A stretch of 39,103 bases of DNA from a virus: positions 1 to 39,103 of the IMG/VR virus record IMGVR_UViG_3300035698_030246; one strand, given 5' to 3'. Position numbers and translations under genes: made by a program. Within the stretch, counting starts at the first letter, position 1. Every line of letters starts with the position of its first letter. Below, piece by piece: positions 24,841-32,351 of this stretch. The notes under the pieces are model-generated. The model saw nothing but the letters and a program-made list of their open reading frames with translations, made no database searches and was not told where the DNA came from.

Positions 24841-27611
24841 TAATTTCGAATGAATTTGTAAAAAAGTATAAAGATAAACAAGTTTCTTGGGGCTTTAATA
24901 ATTTAGGTTATATTATTTTCAAGAAAACTTATGCAAGACCATTAGAAAGTGGTGGTACAGAAGAATTTCATCAAACACTTCAAAGAGTGATAAATGGAGC
25001 TCAAGATGTTGGTGCTGATTATACAAAGAAAGAAGCTGAACGTCTTTTTGATTTAATGTTTAATCTTAAATGTAGTTTTGCTGGTAGAATGCTATGGCAA
25101 TTGGGGACAAAAACAGTTAAAAAGTTTGGTGGAAATTCTCTTCTCAATTGTTTTTTTATTGCGATTAAAGATATTGATAGTTTTTGTTTTCATATGGAAA
25201 ATTTAATGTTAGGTGGTGGTGTTGGATTTTCTGTTAGACGTGAAGATATAATGGAACTTCCAAAGATTAAAATAAATGTTTCAGTGATTTGTGATGATGT
25301 TGCTGATGCTGATTTTATTGTTCCTGATAGTAGAGAAGGTTGGGTAATGCTTTTAAGAAAAACTCTTGAAGCATTTTTTATAAACGGGAAACGTTTCACA
25401 TATTCAACAATGTTAGTTAGATCTGCTGGAACTCCAATTAAATCATTTGGGGGTATAGCTTCTGGTCCTCAAATTTTGAAAAATGGCATTGAAAATATGG
25501 TAAAGATTTTTCAATTGAGAGAAGGAAAAAAATTAAGATCTGTAGATGTTCTTGATATTTGTAATATTATTTCAAGTATTATAATTTCGGGTGGAATTAG
25601 ACGCAGTGCTTCAATTGCTTTAGGTGATCCAGATGATTTTCTTTTTTTGAGAGCTAAGAGATGGGAATTAGGAAAGATTCCTAATTGGAGATCTAATAGT
25701 AATAATTCAATATATACTGATGATTTTTCACACCTTTCAGAAGAATTTTGGAAAGGATTTAAGAATTCTGGGGAAGTTTATGGACTTTTTAATTTACCAT
25801 TATCTAAGAAATTTGGAAGATTAGGAGAACTTAGAAAAGATCCTGAAGTTGATGGAATAAATCCATGTTTAGTTGGAAAAACAAAAATTACAACACTTAA
25901 AGGTGAGGAAAGAATTGATAAGATTGTTACTGGTGATATTTTATTAACATATAATAATGAAACTGGTGAATTAGAATATGATGTTGTTCTTAAAGCTGGA
26001 CTTTCTAAGAAAAAAGCTAATGTTATTAAACTTGAGATAGATGATGGTTCTATTATAGAGATGACACCAGATCATAAAGTTTTTACAGAGAATAGAGGAT
26101 ATATTGAATCGGCTTCATTGACTAAAAATGATATATTAATGAAAATTGAAGATGATGAAACTAGTAAAAGAAAAATTGTGAAAATTACTTCTATAGAAAA
26201 TCAAGATGTATATGATATAATGATGAATAAAAATCATAATTTCTTTGCAGAAAAGATTTTGGTACATAATTGTGGAGAAGTAAATATTCCTTCTTATGGT
26301 GCATGTTGCTTAGGGGAACTTTTCCTTAATCGAATTGAATCTCAAAATGAATTAAATGAATGTAGTATGTTAATTTATAAAACATTAAAAGCAATTACAT
26401 TAATGAAATTTATTCATCCCGAAACAACTAGAGTAATGAATGAATCATCTCGTATAGGTATAGGTGTTACTGGTATTTGTCAATCTAAAGAAAAATTTGA
26501 TTGGCTTGATCCATGCTATAATAAATTGAGAAAATTTGATATTGATTATAGCAAAAAGAAGGGCTGGAATGAATCTATTAAAATTTCTACAATGAAGCCA
26601 TCGGGTTGTCAAATTCCTCAAACTATTATTAGGACATCAAAGGGAGAATTTTCTTTAACTGATATATTCAAGATGAATGACGTTGATCTGCGAGAAAAGT
26701 TAAATGATTATCGTGAATGGTATCCAGTAACAGAAGAAATATTGGTTGAAGATAAAAATAATAATTATCAAAAAATTACTAGATTGTTTATCAATGGTGT
26801 TGAAGAAACAATTAGGTTTACGATGAATGATGGAAGTGTTATTGAATCCACGTCAACCCACAAATTTCTAATGACTGATGGAGAGTGGAAAGAGGCTCGA
26901 TTTATTACAGAAAATGATGATTGGGAGACATCGGATGAGGTTAAAGTAGAAATCAAAATGTGTTATGTTAAAAAGGAGAAATTAAATAATTTCACTGTTG
27001 ATATTGAAGTTGAGAATACACATTCATATAGATTGAAAAATGGTGTAATTAGTCATAATAGTCTTTCTCTTCTTTCTGGATCAACTCCAGGAATTCATCC
27101 AGCGTTTTCACAGTATTATATTAGGCGTGTAAGAATGTCAAGTAATGATCCAATGCTTAATGTATGTAAAGATCTTGGATATCATATAGAACCAGAAGTA
27201 TTATTTGATGGTTCAGATAATTATATAACTAGTGTTGTTTCATTTCCTTGTGAATCTGGAGATAATGCAATTCTTTCAAAAGATATGACTGCAATTCAAC
27301 AAATTGAATTAATGATAGAAATGCAAACAAAATGGGTTGATCAAAGTGTGTCAATGACTGTATATTATAATGATGATGAAATTGATGGTATACGAAATTG
27401 GCTTAAGAAAAATTATAACAAATCTGTAAAAACTATTTCATTTTTGAAACATTCAGATCATGGTTTTGCTCAAGCTCCTTATGAAGAAATTGATAAAGCA
27501 ACTTATTTTAAAATGAAAAATAAGATTAAAGATGTTTCAGTTATTGATATTGATAGTTCTAGAGAATTGTTAAATATTGAATGTAGTGGTGGTCAATGCC
27601 CCGTTAGATAA
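24837..27611 (+). CDS. nrdJ: class II (adenosylcobalamin-dependent) ribonucleotide reductase with two mini-inteins
   Basis: The 924-residue precursor becomes about 638 residues after removal of inteins at residues 344-478 and 591-741. The extein contains SLLNCFF (Cys105), FSVRRED, SGGIRRSASIALGD, the active-site NP-CGEV junction (radical Cys479) and the KPSG-SLSLLSGSTPG substrate-binding loop. It ends with the C-terminal redox pair Cys916/Cys921 (CSGGQCPVR). This matches the monomeric B12-dependent ribonucleoside triphosphate reductase type (Lactobacillus RTPR-like) rather than class I or III; no NrdB or activase is nearby. It makes deoxynucleotides for phage replication and needs host adenosylcobalamin. 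No cobalamin riboswitch is visible. Confidence 0.9.
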   Translation: MIISNEFVKKYKDKQVSWGFNNLGYIIFKKTYARPLESGGTEEFHQTLQRVINGAQDVGADYTKKEAERLFDLMFNLKCSFAGRMLWQLGTKTVKKFGGNSLLNCFFIAIKDIDSFCFHMENLMLGGGVGFSVRREDIMELPKIKINVSVICDDVADADFIVPDSREGWVMLLRKTLEAFFINGKRFTYSTMLVRSAGTPIKSFGGIASGPQILKNGIENMVKIFQLREGKKLRSVDVLDICNIISSIIISGGIRRSASIALGDPDDFLFLRAKRWELGKIPNWRSNSNNSIYTDDFSHLSEEFWKGFKNSGEVYGLFNLPLSKKFGRLGELRKDPEVDGINPCLVGKTKITTLKGEERIDKIVTGDILLTYNNETGELEYDVVLKAGLSKKKANVIKLEIDDGSIIEMTPDHKVFTENRGYIESASLTKNDILMKIEDDETSKRKIVKITSIENQDVYDIMMNKNHNFFAEKILVHNCGEVNIPSYGACCLGELFLNRIESQNELNECSMLIYKTLKAITLMKFIHPETTRVMNESSRIGIGVTGICQSKEKFDWLDPCYNKLRKFDIDYSKKKGWNESIKISTMKPSGCQIPQTIIRTSKGEFSLTDIFKMNDVDLREKLNDYREWYPVTEEILVEDKNNNYQKITRLFINGVEETIRFTMNDGSVIESTSTHKFLMTDGEWKEARFITENDDWETSDEVKVEIKMCYVKKEKLNNFTVDIEVENTHSYRLKNGVISHNSLSLLSGSTPGIHPAFSQYYIRRVRMSSNDPMLNVCKDLGYHIEPEVLFDGSDNYITSVVSFPCESGDNAILSKDMTAIQQIELMIEMQTKWVDQSVSMTVYYNDDEIDGIRNWLKKNYNKSVKTISFLKHSDHGFAQAPYEEIDKATYFKMKNKIKDVSVIDIDSSRELLNIECSGGQCPVR
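25866..26270 (+). other. mini-intein 1 in nrdJ, at the radical cysteine (135 aa)
   Basis: The insertion lies between NP and CGEV. It begins CLVGKTKITTL, has block B-like MTPDHKVF (T-P-D-H) near residue 76 and an F block DVYDIMMNKNHNFFAEKILV. It ends with His-Asn before Cys+1. The +1 residue is the catalytic thiyl-radical Cys of the reductase. No homing endonuclease domain fits in 135 residues. The intact A, B, F and G blocks suggest it can splice. Confidence 0.93.
26607..27059 (+). other. mini-intein 2 in nrdJ, in the PSG/S loop (151 aa)
   Basis: The insertion lies between KPSG and SLSLLSG. It begins CQIPQTIIRT, has block B-like STSTHKFL (T-S-T-H) and an F block FTVDIEVENTHSYRLKNGV. It ends with S-H-N before Ser+1. 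No endonuclease motif is present. Its N-terminal sequence differs clearly from intein 1 (Q-I-P-Q versus L-V-G-K), so the two probably arrived independently rather than by duplication. Confidence 0.93.
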
Positions 27612-27619
27612 ATATCAGT

Positions 27620-28153
27620 ATGAATATAGCTGGTATAGATTATAGCCTTAACTCACCAGGAATTACGACTATTTGTAATGATAGAATTGATTTTTATTTT
27701 CTCACACACATCAAGAGAATAGGAAATGAGTTTTATCATTACAATATTCATTCAACATATACAGACAAGTCTTTTAAGAATAATGAAGATAGATATGATA
27801 AGTTATCTGAGTGGGCTATTGGAATAGTGTCAAAGAATGACTATGATGTCATTGTTCTTGAAGGATATGCTTTTGGAGCTAGAGGACAGGCACTATTTAA
27901 CATTGCCGAAAATGCTGGTCTTCTTAAATGGAAGATTCGAAATCGTCTTTCAAAGAGTAGACTTGAAATAATAGCTCCTAGTGTAATTAAGAAATTTGCT
28001 ACTGGTAAGGGTAATGCTTCTAAGAAGATGATGATTAATCAATTTATGAAGGAAACTAATATTAATTTAATGGAAATATTTGGAAGTAATCTTTCACCAT
28101 CTTCTGATATAGCTGATTCATATTTTATGGCGAGATATGGAGAACAAATTTAA
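27620..28153 (+). CDS. RuvC-like Holliday junction resolvase
   Basis: This 177-residue protein has the RNase H-fold layout of RuvC: GIDYSLNSPG near the N-terminus (Asp7), VIVLEGYAFGARG with the second acidic residue (Glu), ATGKGNASKKMM and the C-terminal DIADSYFMARYG with the last acidic pair. Such proteins are common in marine T4-like phages and are thought to resolve branched DNA before packaging, replacing T4 gp49. It starts 8 nt after the reductase stop. Confidence 0.8.
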   Translation: MNIAGIDYSLNSPGITTICNDRIDFYFLTHIKRIGNEFYHYNIHSTYTDKSFKNNEDRYDKLSEWAIGIVSKNDYDVIVLEGYAFGARGQALFNIAENAGLLKWKIRNRLSKSRLEIIAPSVIKKFATGKGNASKKMMINQFMKETNINLMEIFGSNLSPSSDIADSYFMARYGEQI

Positions 28154-28194
28154 AAGATGTTGTTAATTCTCTTAATTCTAAAGAGTAATATAGA

Positions 28195-29118
28195 ATGAAA
28201 AAAAATTCATTTATAATGGTACTTGGATCCAATGGAATGGTTGGATCCGCTATTATTAGAAATTTATATAATAATGAATATAATGAAATAAATAAACAAT
28301 TATTTCGTGTTGATTTAACTAATCAATATGAAACAAAACAATTAATACAAGAATATTCTCCAGAATATATTTTTCTTGCAGCTGCTAAAGTTGGTGGAAT
28401 CTATGCAAATTCTACTTATCCAGCAGATTTCATTTATAACAATTTAGCTATACAATGTAATGTGATTCAATCAGCCAAAGAATGTAATGTAAAGAAATTA
28501 TTATTCTTGGGAAGTAGTTGTATTTATCCTAAATTAGCTCCACAGCCATTAAAAGAAGAATATCTTCTTTCTGGTCCTTTAGAGCCAACTAATGAATATT
28601 ATGCAATAGCAAAAATTGCTGGTATTAAAATGTGTGAGGCATATAGAAAACAATATGGATGTAATTTCATTTCATGCCAGCCAACTAATCTTTATGGATG
28701 TGGTGATAATTATGATTCAATGAATAGTCATGTAATACCAGCATTAATTAGTAAATTTCATAATGCTAAAATTAATCAAAAATCTTATGTAACATTATGG
28801 GGTACTGGTTTTTCTTATCGGGAATTTTTACATGTTGATGATTTAGCAAATGCTTGTGTTTTTCTTATGAAAAATTATAATGAAATGGATTTGATTAATA
28901 TTGGAAGTGGAAAAGAAATTTCAATTAGTGAATTAGCAATTTTAGTGAAAGATATAGTAGGTTTTAATGGTGATATTATTTTCGATGAAGATAAGCCAGA
29001 TGGTACTCCAAGAAAACTTTTAGATTCTTCTCGTATTTTAAATATGGGATGGAAATCTGAGATAAATTTAGAAGATGGTCTAAAAAGTACATATTTAGAA
29101 TATTGTAGAACTTTATAA
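28195..29118 (+). CDS. fcl: GDP-L-fucose synthase (NAD-dependent epimerase/reductase)
   Basis: This 307-residue SDR protein has the nucleotide-binding GSNGMVGSA (residues 11-19), LAAAKVGGIYANS, LGSSCIYP with the catalytic Ser and YYAIAKIAG with the Tyr-x-x-x-Lys pair. SCQPTNLYG and REFLHVDDLA are also typical of GDP-4-keto-6-deoxymannose epimerase/reductases. It makes GDP-fucose from the product of GDP-mannose dehydratase; that partner is not in this window and may be elsewhere or from the host. With three glycosyltransferases nearby, it supports fucose-containing glycosylation. Confidence 0.88.
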   Translation: MKKNSFIMVLGSNGMVGSAIIRNLYNNEYNEINKQLFRVDLTNQYETKQLIQEYSPEYIFLAAAKVGGIYANSTYPADFIYNNLAIQCNVIQSAKECNVKKLLFLGSSCIYPKLAPQPLKEEYLLSGPLEPTNEYYAIAKIAGIKMCEAYRKQYGCNFISCQPTNLYGCGDNYDSMNSHVIPALISKFHNAKINQKSYVTLWGTGFSYREFLHVDDLANACVFLMKNYNEMDLINIGSGKEISISELAILVKDIVGFNGDIIFDEDKPDGTPRKLLDSSRILNMGWKSEINLEDGLKSTYLEYCRTL

Positions 29119-29132
29119 TAGAAAGGAATAAT

Positions 29133-30080
29133 GTGATTAATAATCAATTGAAAGCACCATTTCCATATTTTGGTGGAAAAGGAAAAGTATCAAATTTTGT
29201 ATGGAAAGCATTTGGAGATGTTGCAACATATATTGAACCATTTTTTGGAAGTGGTGCTATTTTACTTCAACGTCCTTATTTCAATTCACAAAAACATAAT
29301 GAAATTATTTGTGATAAAGATGGTTTTGTAACTAATGCTTGGAGATCGATTAAAAATGATCCAGAAACAGTGGCAAAATATTGTGACTGGCCTATTAATC
29401 ATTATGATCTTGTTGCTAGAAGAAAACATCTTAATAATTTAATTCAAAAACTTTCTAAAAATCTTGAAAAAGATTTGAATTATTATGATGCTGAAATAGC
29501 TGGTTATTGGATTTGGTGTATTTCATCTTCAATTGTTCCACTAATTACAATGAAAGATTCTCGTCCTCAATTAATAGGTATTAAAGGAGTAGTAAAAAAA
29601 TCATTGATAAATTCAAATAATTCTCTTCAACCAATTTTGAAATGGATTAATGAAATTTCAAAAAGAATGAGATATGTGAAAATTGCTCATGGAGATTGGA
29701 AAAGAGTTATTGGTGGAAATTGGCAAATTGTTGAAGGTATATGTGGAATGTTTTTTGATCCACCTTATGCTGTTAAACATAGATCTAAATGTTATCGTAA
29801 AGATGATTTTAGTGTATCTAAAGAAGTTAAAAAATGGATTAAAGAAAAAGGTAAAAATGAAAATTATCGGATAGTTTATGCTGGATATGAAGAAGAAATG
29901 AGTGGTCTAGAAAAAGATGGATGGACTCTTCAAAATTGGAATACTGGTGGTGGAATATCAAATAAGAAATTAGCAAAATTATCTCAAGGATCTGAAAATT
30001 CTTTTAAGGAATGTCTTGCTTTTTCTCCCCATTGTTTGAGAGTTGAAGAGTATGTTGAAAATCCTTTAAGTATTTTATAA
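29133..30080 (+). CDS. D12-class N6-adenine DNA methyltransferase (Dam-like)
   Basis: This 315-residue protein has PFPYFGGKGK (the SAM-binding motif I region of D12 MTases), YIEPFFGSGAIL and the catalytic FFDPPYAV (DPPY motif IV) near residue 210. The chain between carries NAWRSIKND, also usual for this group. It would methylate adenines to protect phage DNA or mark strands; the target site cannot be read. It starts with GTG (29133); the ATG two bases upstream hits a stop at once. Unlike the two methyltransferase remnants near 14 kb, this one is intact. Confidence 0.82.
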   Translation: MINNQLKAPFPYFGGKGKVSNFVWKAFGDVATYIEPFFGSGAILLQRPYFNSQKHNEIICDKDGFVTNAWRSIKNDPETVAKYCDWPINHYDLVARRKHLNNLIQKLSKNLEKDLNYYDAEIAGYWIWCISSSIVPLITMKDSRPQLIGIKGVVKKSLINSNNSLQPILKWINEISKRMRYVKIAHGDWKRVIGGNWQIVEGICGMFFDPPYAVKHRSKCYRKDDFSVSKEVKKWIKEKGKNENYRIVYAGYEEEMSGLEKDGWTLQNWNTGGGISNKKLAKLSQGSENSFKECLAFSPHCLRVEEYVENPLSIL

Positions 30081-30204
30081 ATCTATTGTGCTGGGAACGA
30101 TTTGATAAATTTTGTTATAGACGATTTCTGAAAGATTTCATTGGAAATGAATCTCTCTTAGCATACTTAATTGATTTTATTAGACTTAGAAGTCAAAAAA
30201 AATC
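30081..30204 (+). other. non-coding gap before the accessory region
   Basis: No gene is seen here. One imperfect hairpin, with arms AGATTTCATT and AATGAATCT around a GGA loop, lies near 30137-30160 and is followed by a short T-containing run. It could be a weak terminator, but the stem has a bulge and low GC. Confidence 0.3.
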
Positions 30205-30233
30205 TTGACAAAGAGATAAGAATCCTCTATAAT
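30205..30233 (+). promoter_or_regulatory. near-consensus promoter 1 of the accessory region
   Basis: TTGACA (30205-30210), a 17-bp spacer and TATAAT (30228-30233) are both perfect. The flanks CTCTATAATAT and CAGAAAG are shared with the other cassettes, but the spacer is less conserved. It serves the small zinc-ribbon protein 34 nt downstream. Confidence 0.8.
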
Positions 30234-30266
30234 ATGTTCAGAAAGTCATGGAAAGGAAGATCATCA

Positions 30267-30434
30267 ATGAAAAATTCTAAGAAATACTGGTACTTTTTTA
30301 CATATTCTGAATGTCCCCTTTGTGGATCCAGTACAATGTACAAAGAGAGAATGTATAGTAAGAAACCATCCGAGCATTCTGAAAGGTATGAGTACATTGA
30401 AGCTTATGACCAATGCTTGACATTTCTCTTTTGA
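30267..30434 (+). CDS. small zinc-ribbon protein
   Basis: This 55-residue protein starts with an ATG after GGAAAGGAAG and carries CPLCGSS (residues 16-22) followed by YKERMYSKKPSEH and YEYIEAYDQC. This looks like a known style of tiny phage protein with a Cys pair at each end, but the function is unknown. Its last codons and stop lie in a 52-bp tandem duplication; the ancestral end was probably CLTFL-stop, and after duplication it reads CLTFLF-stop. Confidence 0.6.
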   Translation: MKNSKKYWYFFTYSECPLCGSSTMYKERMYSKKPSEHSERYEYIEAYDQCLTFLF

Positions 30435-30482
30435 AAGGTATGAGTACATTGAATCTTATGACCAATGCTTGACATTTCTCTA
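30380..30482 (+). repeat. 52-bp tandem duplication over a gene 3' end
   Basis: A unit starting TGAAAGGTATGAGTACATTG is repeated with an offset of 52 bp (second copy from 30432). About 50 bp match with one mismatch (AAGCTT versus AATCTT). The first copy encodes the end of the zinc-ribbon protein; the second lies after its new stop. Each copy includes a TTGACA hexamer, but neither is followed by a good -10 box at 16-18 bp. Confidence 0.93.
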
Positions 30483-30516
30483 AAAGTCACGAGATGGTAT
30501 ATATGAAAGGTTTATT

Positions 30517-30975
30517 ATGTTTCAGCGATATTCAATATCTCTTTTATTTTTTCTATTATCAACATTTTCATTTGCAGATTTAAAATCAGCTGTTCCAATT
30601 CCTTTGAAATATGATAAAATTATATATAAGACAATTTATTTAGAGTCTCGTGGAGAAAATCTTAAAGGGCAAGTGGCAATCTTATATGTAATTAAAAATC
30701 GATCTAAAGAACGAAAAAAGACAATGATTGATATTTGCCTTCAGAAAAATCAATTTTCTTGCTGGAATAAATGTAAACCAACATCATTGCAATGGAATGA
30801 TGATTTAGAAAATTTTGCTACAACTTTAGATACTTCTATTGATGATTATTATGTCGATATTTTTTCCTTTTTTAATCATTATCATAATCCCAAAAAAGTT
30901 TCTCCAAAATATTATCGAAATGATAATATTTTTTCTACAAAAATTGGTAATCATATATTTTATAGATTGATATAG
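30517..30975 (+). CDS. SleB-like cell wall hydrolase with signal peptide
   Basis: This 152-residue protein starts with a signal peptide-like segment (MFQRYSISLLFFLLSTFSFA, residues 1-20) with likely cleavage after FSFA. The mature part has TIYLESRGENLKGQVAILYV...NRS and NQFSCWN, the conserved signature of the SleB/Hydrolase_2 cell wall hydrolase family, including the catalytic Glu in the ESRGE motif. Export suggests peptidoglycan cutting from outside the membrane, for lysis or superinfection effects. It is separate from the GH24 lysozyme at 7.8 kb, so the phage has two wall hydrolases. Confidence 0.85.
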   Translation: MFQRYSISLLFFLLSTFSFADLKSAVPIPLKYDKIIYKTIYLESRGENLKGQVAILYVIKNRSKERKKTMIDICLQKNQFSCWNKCKPTSLQWNDDLENFATTLDTSIDDYYVDIFSFFNHYHNPKKVSPKYYRNDNIFSTKIGNHIFYRLI

Positions 30976-30986
30976 AAAGTATAATT

Positions 30987-31313
30987 ATGAAAAAATCATT
31001 TAGGACTTTAATCAGGGGAATTAAAAAAGCTCAGGATTCAAAATGTCGTGAGAAAGTTTGTGCTATTGGTATTAGTCATAAGGGTGGAATAATGGGATAT
31101 TCTTATAATTATCCAAGGTTTAAGCGAAAGGGTGGTTCTATTCATGCTGAAATTGTATTGATGAGACAATACGGAAAAGAATTAAAGACTATTGTAATTC
31201 TTCGCACTAATAAATATGGGAATTTTCTACCTATTGATCCATGTAAAAATTGTCAAAAAGTAGCTAAAAAATTAGGAGTGAGTATAACAAGTATAGATGA
31301 AAAATCTGATTAA
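30987..31313 (+). CDS. small cytidine deaminase-fold protein
   Basis: This 108-residue protein contains the deaminase zinc site: IHAEIVLM with His and the proton-shuttling Glu (about residues 52-54) and DPCKNCQKVAKKLGV with the two Cys ligands (about 91-94). The N-terminal half carries IGISHKGGIMGYSYN. It is shorter than most free dCMP deaminases and lacks their usual flanks, so its substrate (free nucleotide, RNA or DNA base) is open. It is followed 21 nt later by the amidoligase gene. Confidence 0.75.
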   Translation: MKKSFRTLIRGIKKAQDSKCREKVCAIGISHKGGIMGYSYNYPRFKRKGGSIHAEIVLMRQYGKELKTIVILRTNKYGNFLPIDPCKNCQKVAKKLGVSITSIDEKSD

Positions 31314-31334
31314 AATTTATTATGGAGGAAGAAA

Positions 31335-32138
31335 ATGAAAATGGTAAAAAATCATAAAGAATTTCAAGTAGGATTTGAATTAGAGTTTATATGTAATATT
31401 GATTTTAAAACTCTAAGGAAAATTATTACTACAATACTAAATGTATCAAAAGCAAAATATGGTATTGATTTTGATATTATATCAAGATATCGATCCGATC
31501 CAAAATCAACTAAATTAGAATTACGAAAAAATGCTTTGATTATTAAAGATGATAAAAGTCTTAGACCAAATAAAAAAAATCAATATACTTATGAGATTTC
31601 AACTCCAGCTTGGCCGTTAAAAAAATCTCTTTTACTTCTTGAAGATCTTTTTAGAATTCTTCAAGTGATTGATGCTGATACAAATTCAAGTTGTGGTTTT
31701 CATGTTAATATTGGATTTTTCAATTATAAGAAATCTCAAAAGATTAATCCATTTTATCTTTCAATGCTAGTAAAAGATATTGAAGTTTTAAAAGAATTTA
31801 AGAGGCTTTCAAATAAATTTTGTCGATCTATCCATTATGATATAAATAATCAAATTTATTTCAATGATGATGAAAATGATTTGATTGATTCTGTTCTAAA
31901 TCATGATGTATATTCAACATATCATTCTATTAATTTTGCAAATTTGGAAGAATTTGGTTTTATTGAATTTAGGTCAATTGGTGGTAAAAAATATCATTTA
32001 AGATTTAAAAGAATATCTCATTGGATTTTTCATTTTATAGATTGTATAAATGATTCGATTGGAGAGAAAAAGAAAAGAACTGTATATAGAAGATTGAATC
32101 AGATGAAAAATAATCATATAAAATTTCCTCAACGTTAA
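31335..32138 (+). CDS. putative amidoligase (glutamine synthetase-like fold)
   Basis: This 267-residue protein has VGFELEFIC (residues about 12-20), the signature start of the amidoligase_2 family. It continues with SSCGFHVNIGFFN near the middle, YHSINFAN and FIEFRSIGGKKY near the C-terminus; these hold the metal- and ATP-binding acidic and His residues. Family members are predicted to join carboxylates and amines with ATP, making peptide-like bonds on proteins or cell-wall peptides. Phage copies are known but their targets are mostly undefined. It ends just before a promoter. Confidence 0.78.
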   Translation: MKMVKNHKEFQVGFELEFICNIDFKTLRKIITTILNVSKAKYGIDFDIISRYRSDPKSTKLELRKNALIIKDDKSLRPNKKNQYTYEISTPAWPLKKSLLLLEDLFRILQVIDADTNSSCGFHVNIGFFNYKKSQKINPFYLSMLVKDIEVLKEFKRLSNKFCRSIHYDINNQIYFNDDENDLIDSVLNHDVYSTYHSINFANLEEFGFIEFRSIGGKKYHLRFKRISHWIFHFIDCINDSIGEKKKRTVYRRLNQMKNNHIKFPQR

Positions 32139-32150
32139 TGAAATCAATGA

Positions 32151-32220
32151 TTTATAAAATACGATTTCTCTTGACATAGCATAGAAAATGCTCTATAATA
32201 TACACAGAAAGATTGAGAAG
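32151..32220 (+). promoter_or_regulatory. promoter cassette 2, class A upstream element
   Basis: TTTATAAAATACGATTTCTC (32151-32170) precedes TTGACA (32171-32176), a 17-bp spacer and TATAAT (32194-32199), followed by the shared CACAGAAAGATTGAGAAGGG leader. The 20-bp upstream element is identical at 36806-36825. Only a 5-codon reading frame (ATG at 32226) follows before a second promoter. Confidence 0.85.
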
Positions 32221-32286
32221 GGAAAATGATAAAGATCAAATAAGAGAGCGTAAGGAGTCTCTAAGGAGTTTAATGAAAAATAGTTC

Positions 32287-32340
32287 TTGACATAGTATAG
32301 AAAATGCTCTATAATATACACAGAAAGATTGAGAAAGGGA
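32287..32340 (+). promoter_or_regulatory. promoter cassette 3, class B upstream element
   Basis: AATGAAAAATAGTTC precedes TTGACA (32287-32292), a 17-bp spacer and TATAAT (32310-32315), then the shared ACACAGAAAGATTGAGAAAG leader with the ribosome site for the gene starting at 32352. It lies 116 bp downstream of cassette 2, so the two promoters act in tandem. Confidence 0.85.
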
Positions 32341-32351
32341 GATTTAATATT

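Noticed and set aside
15557-27059. Homing endonuclease domains within the inteins
   Set aside because: The three inteins are 128, 135 and 151 residues. This is only enough for the splicing domain, and no LAGLIDADG or HNH motif is visible.
30417-30474. TTGACA hexamers in the 52-bp duplication as promoters
   Set aside because: Neither copy has an acceptable -10 box 16-18 bp downstream; the nearest TATATA after the second is about 23 bp away.
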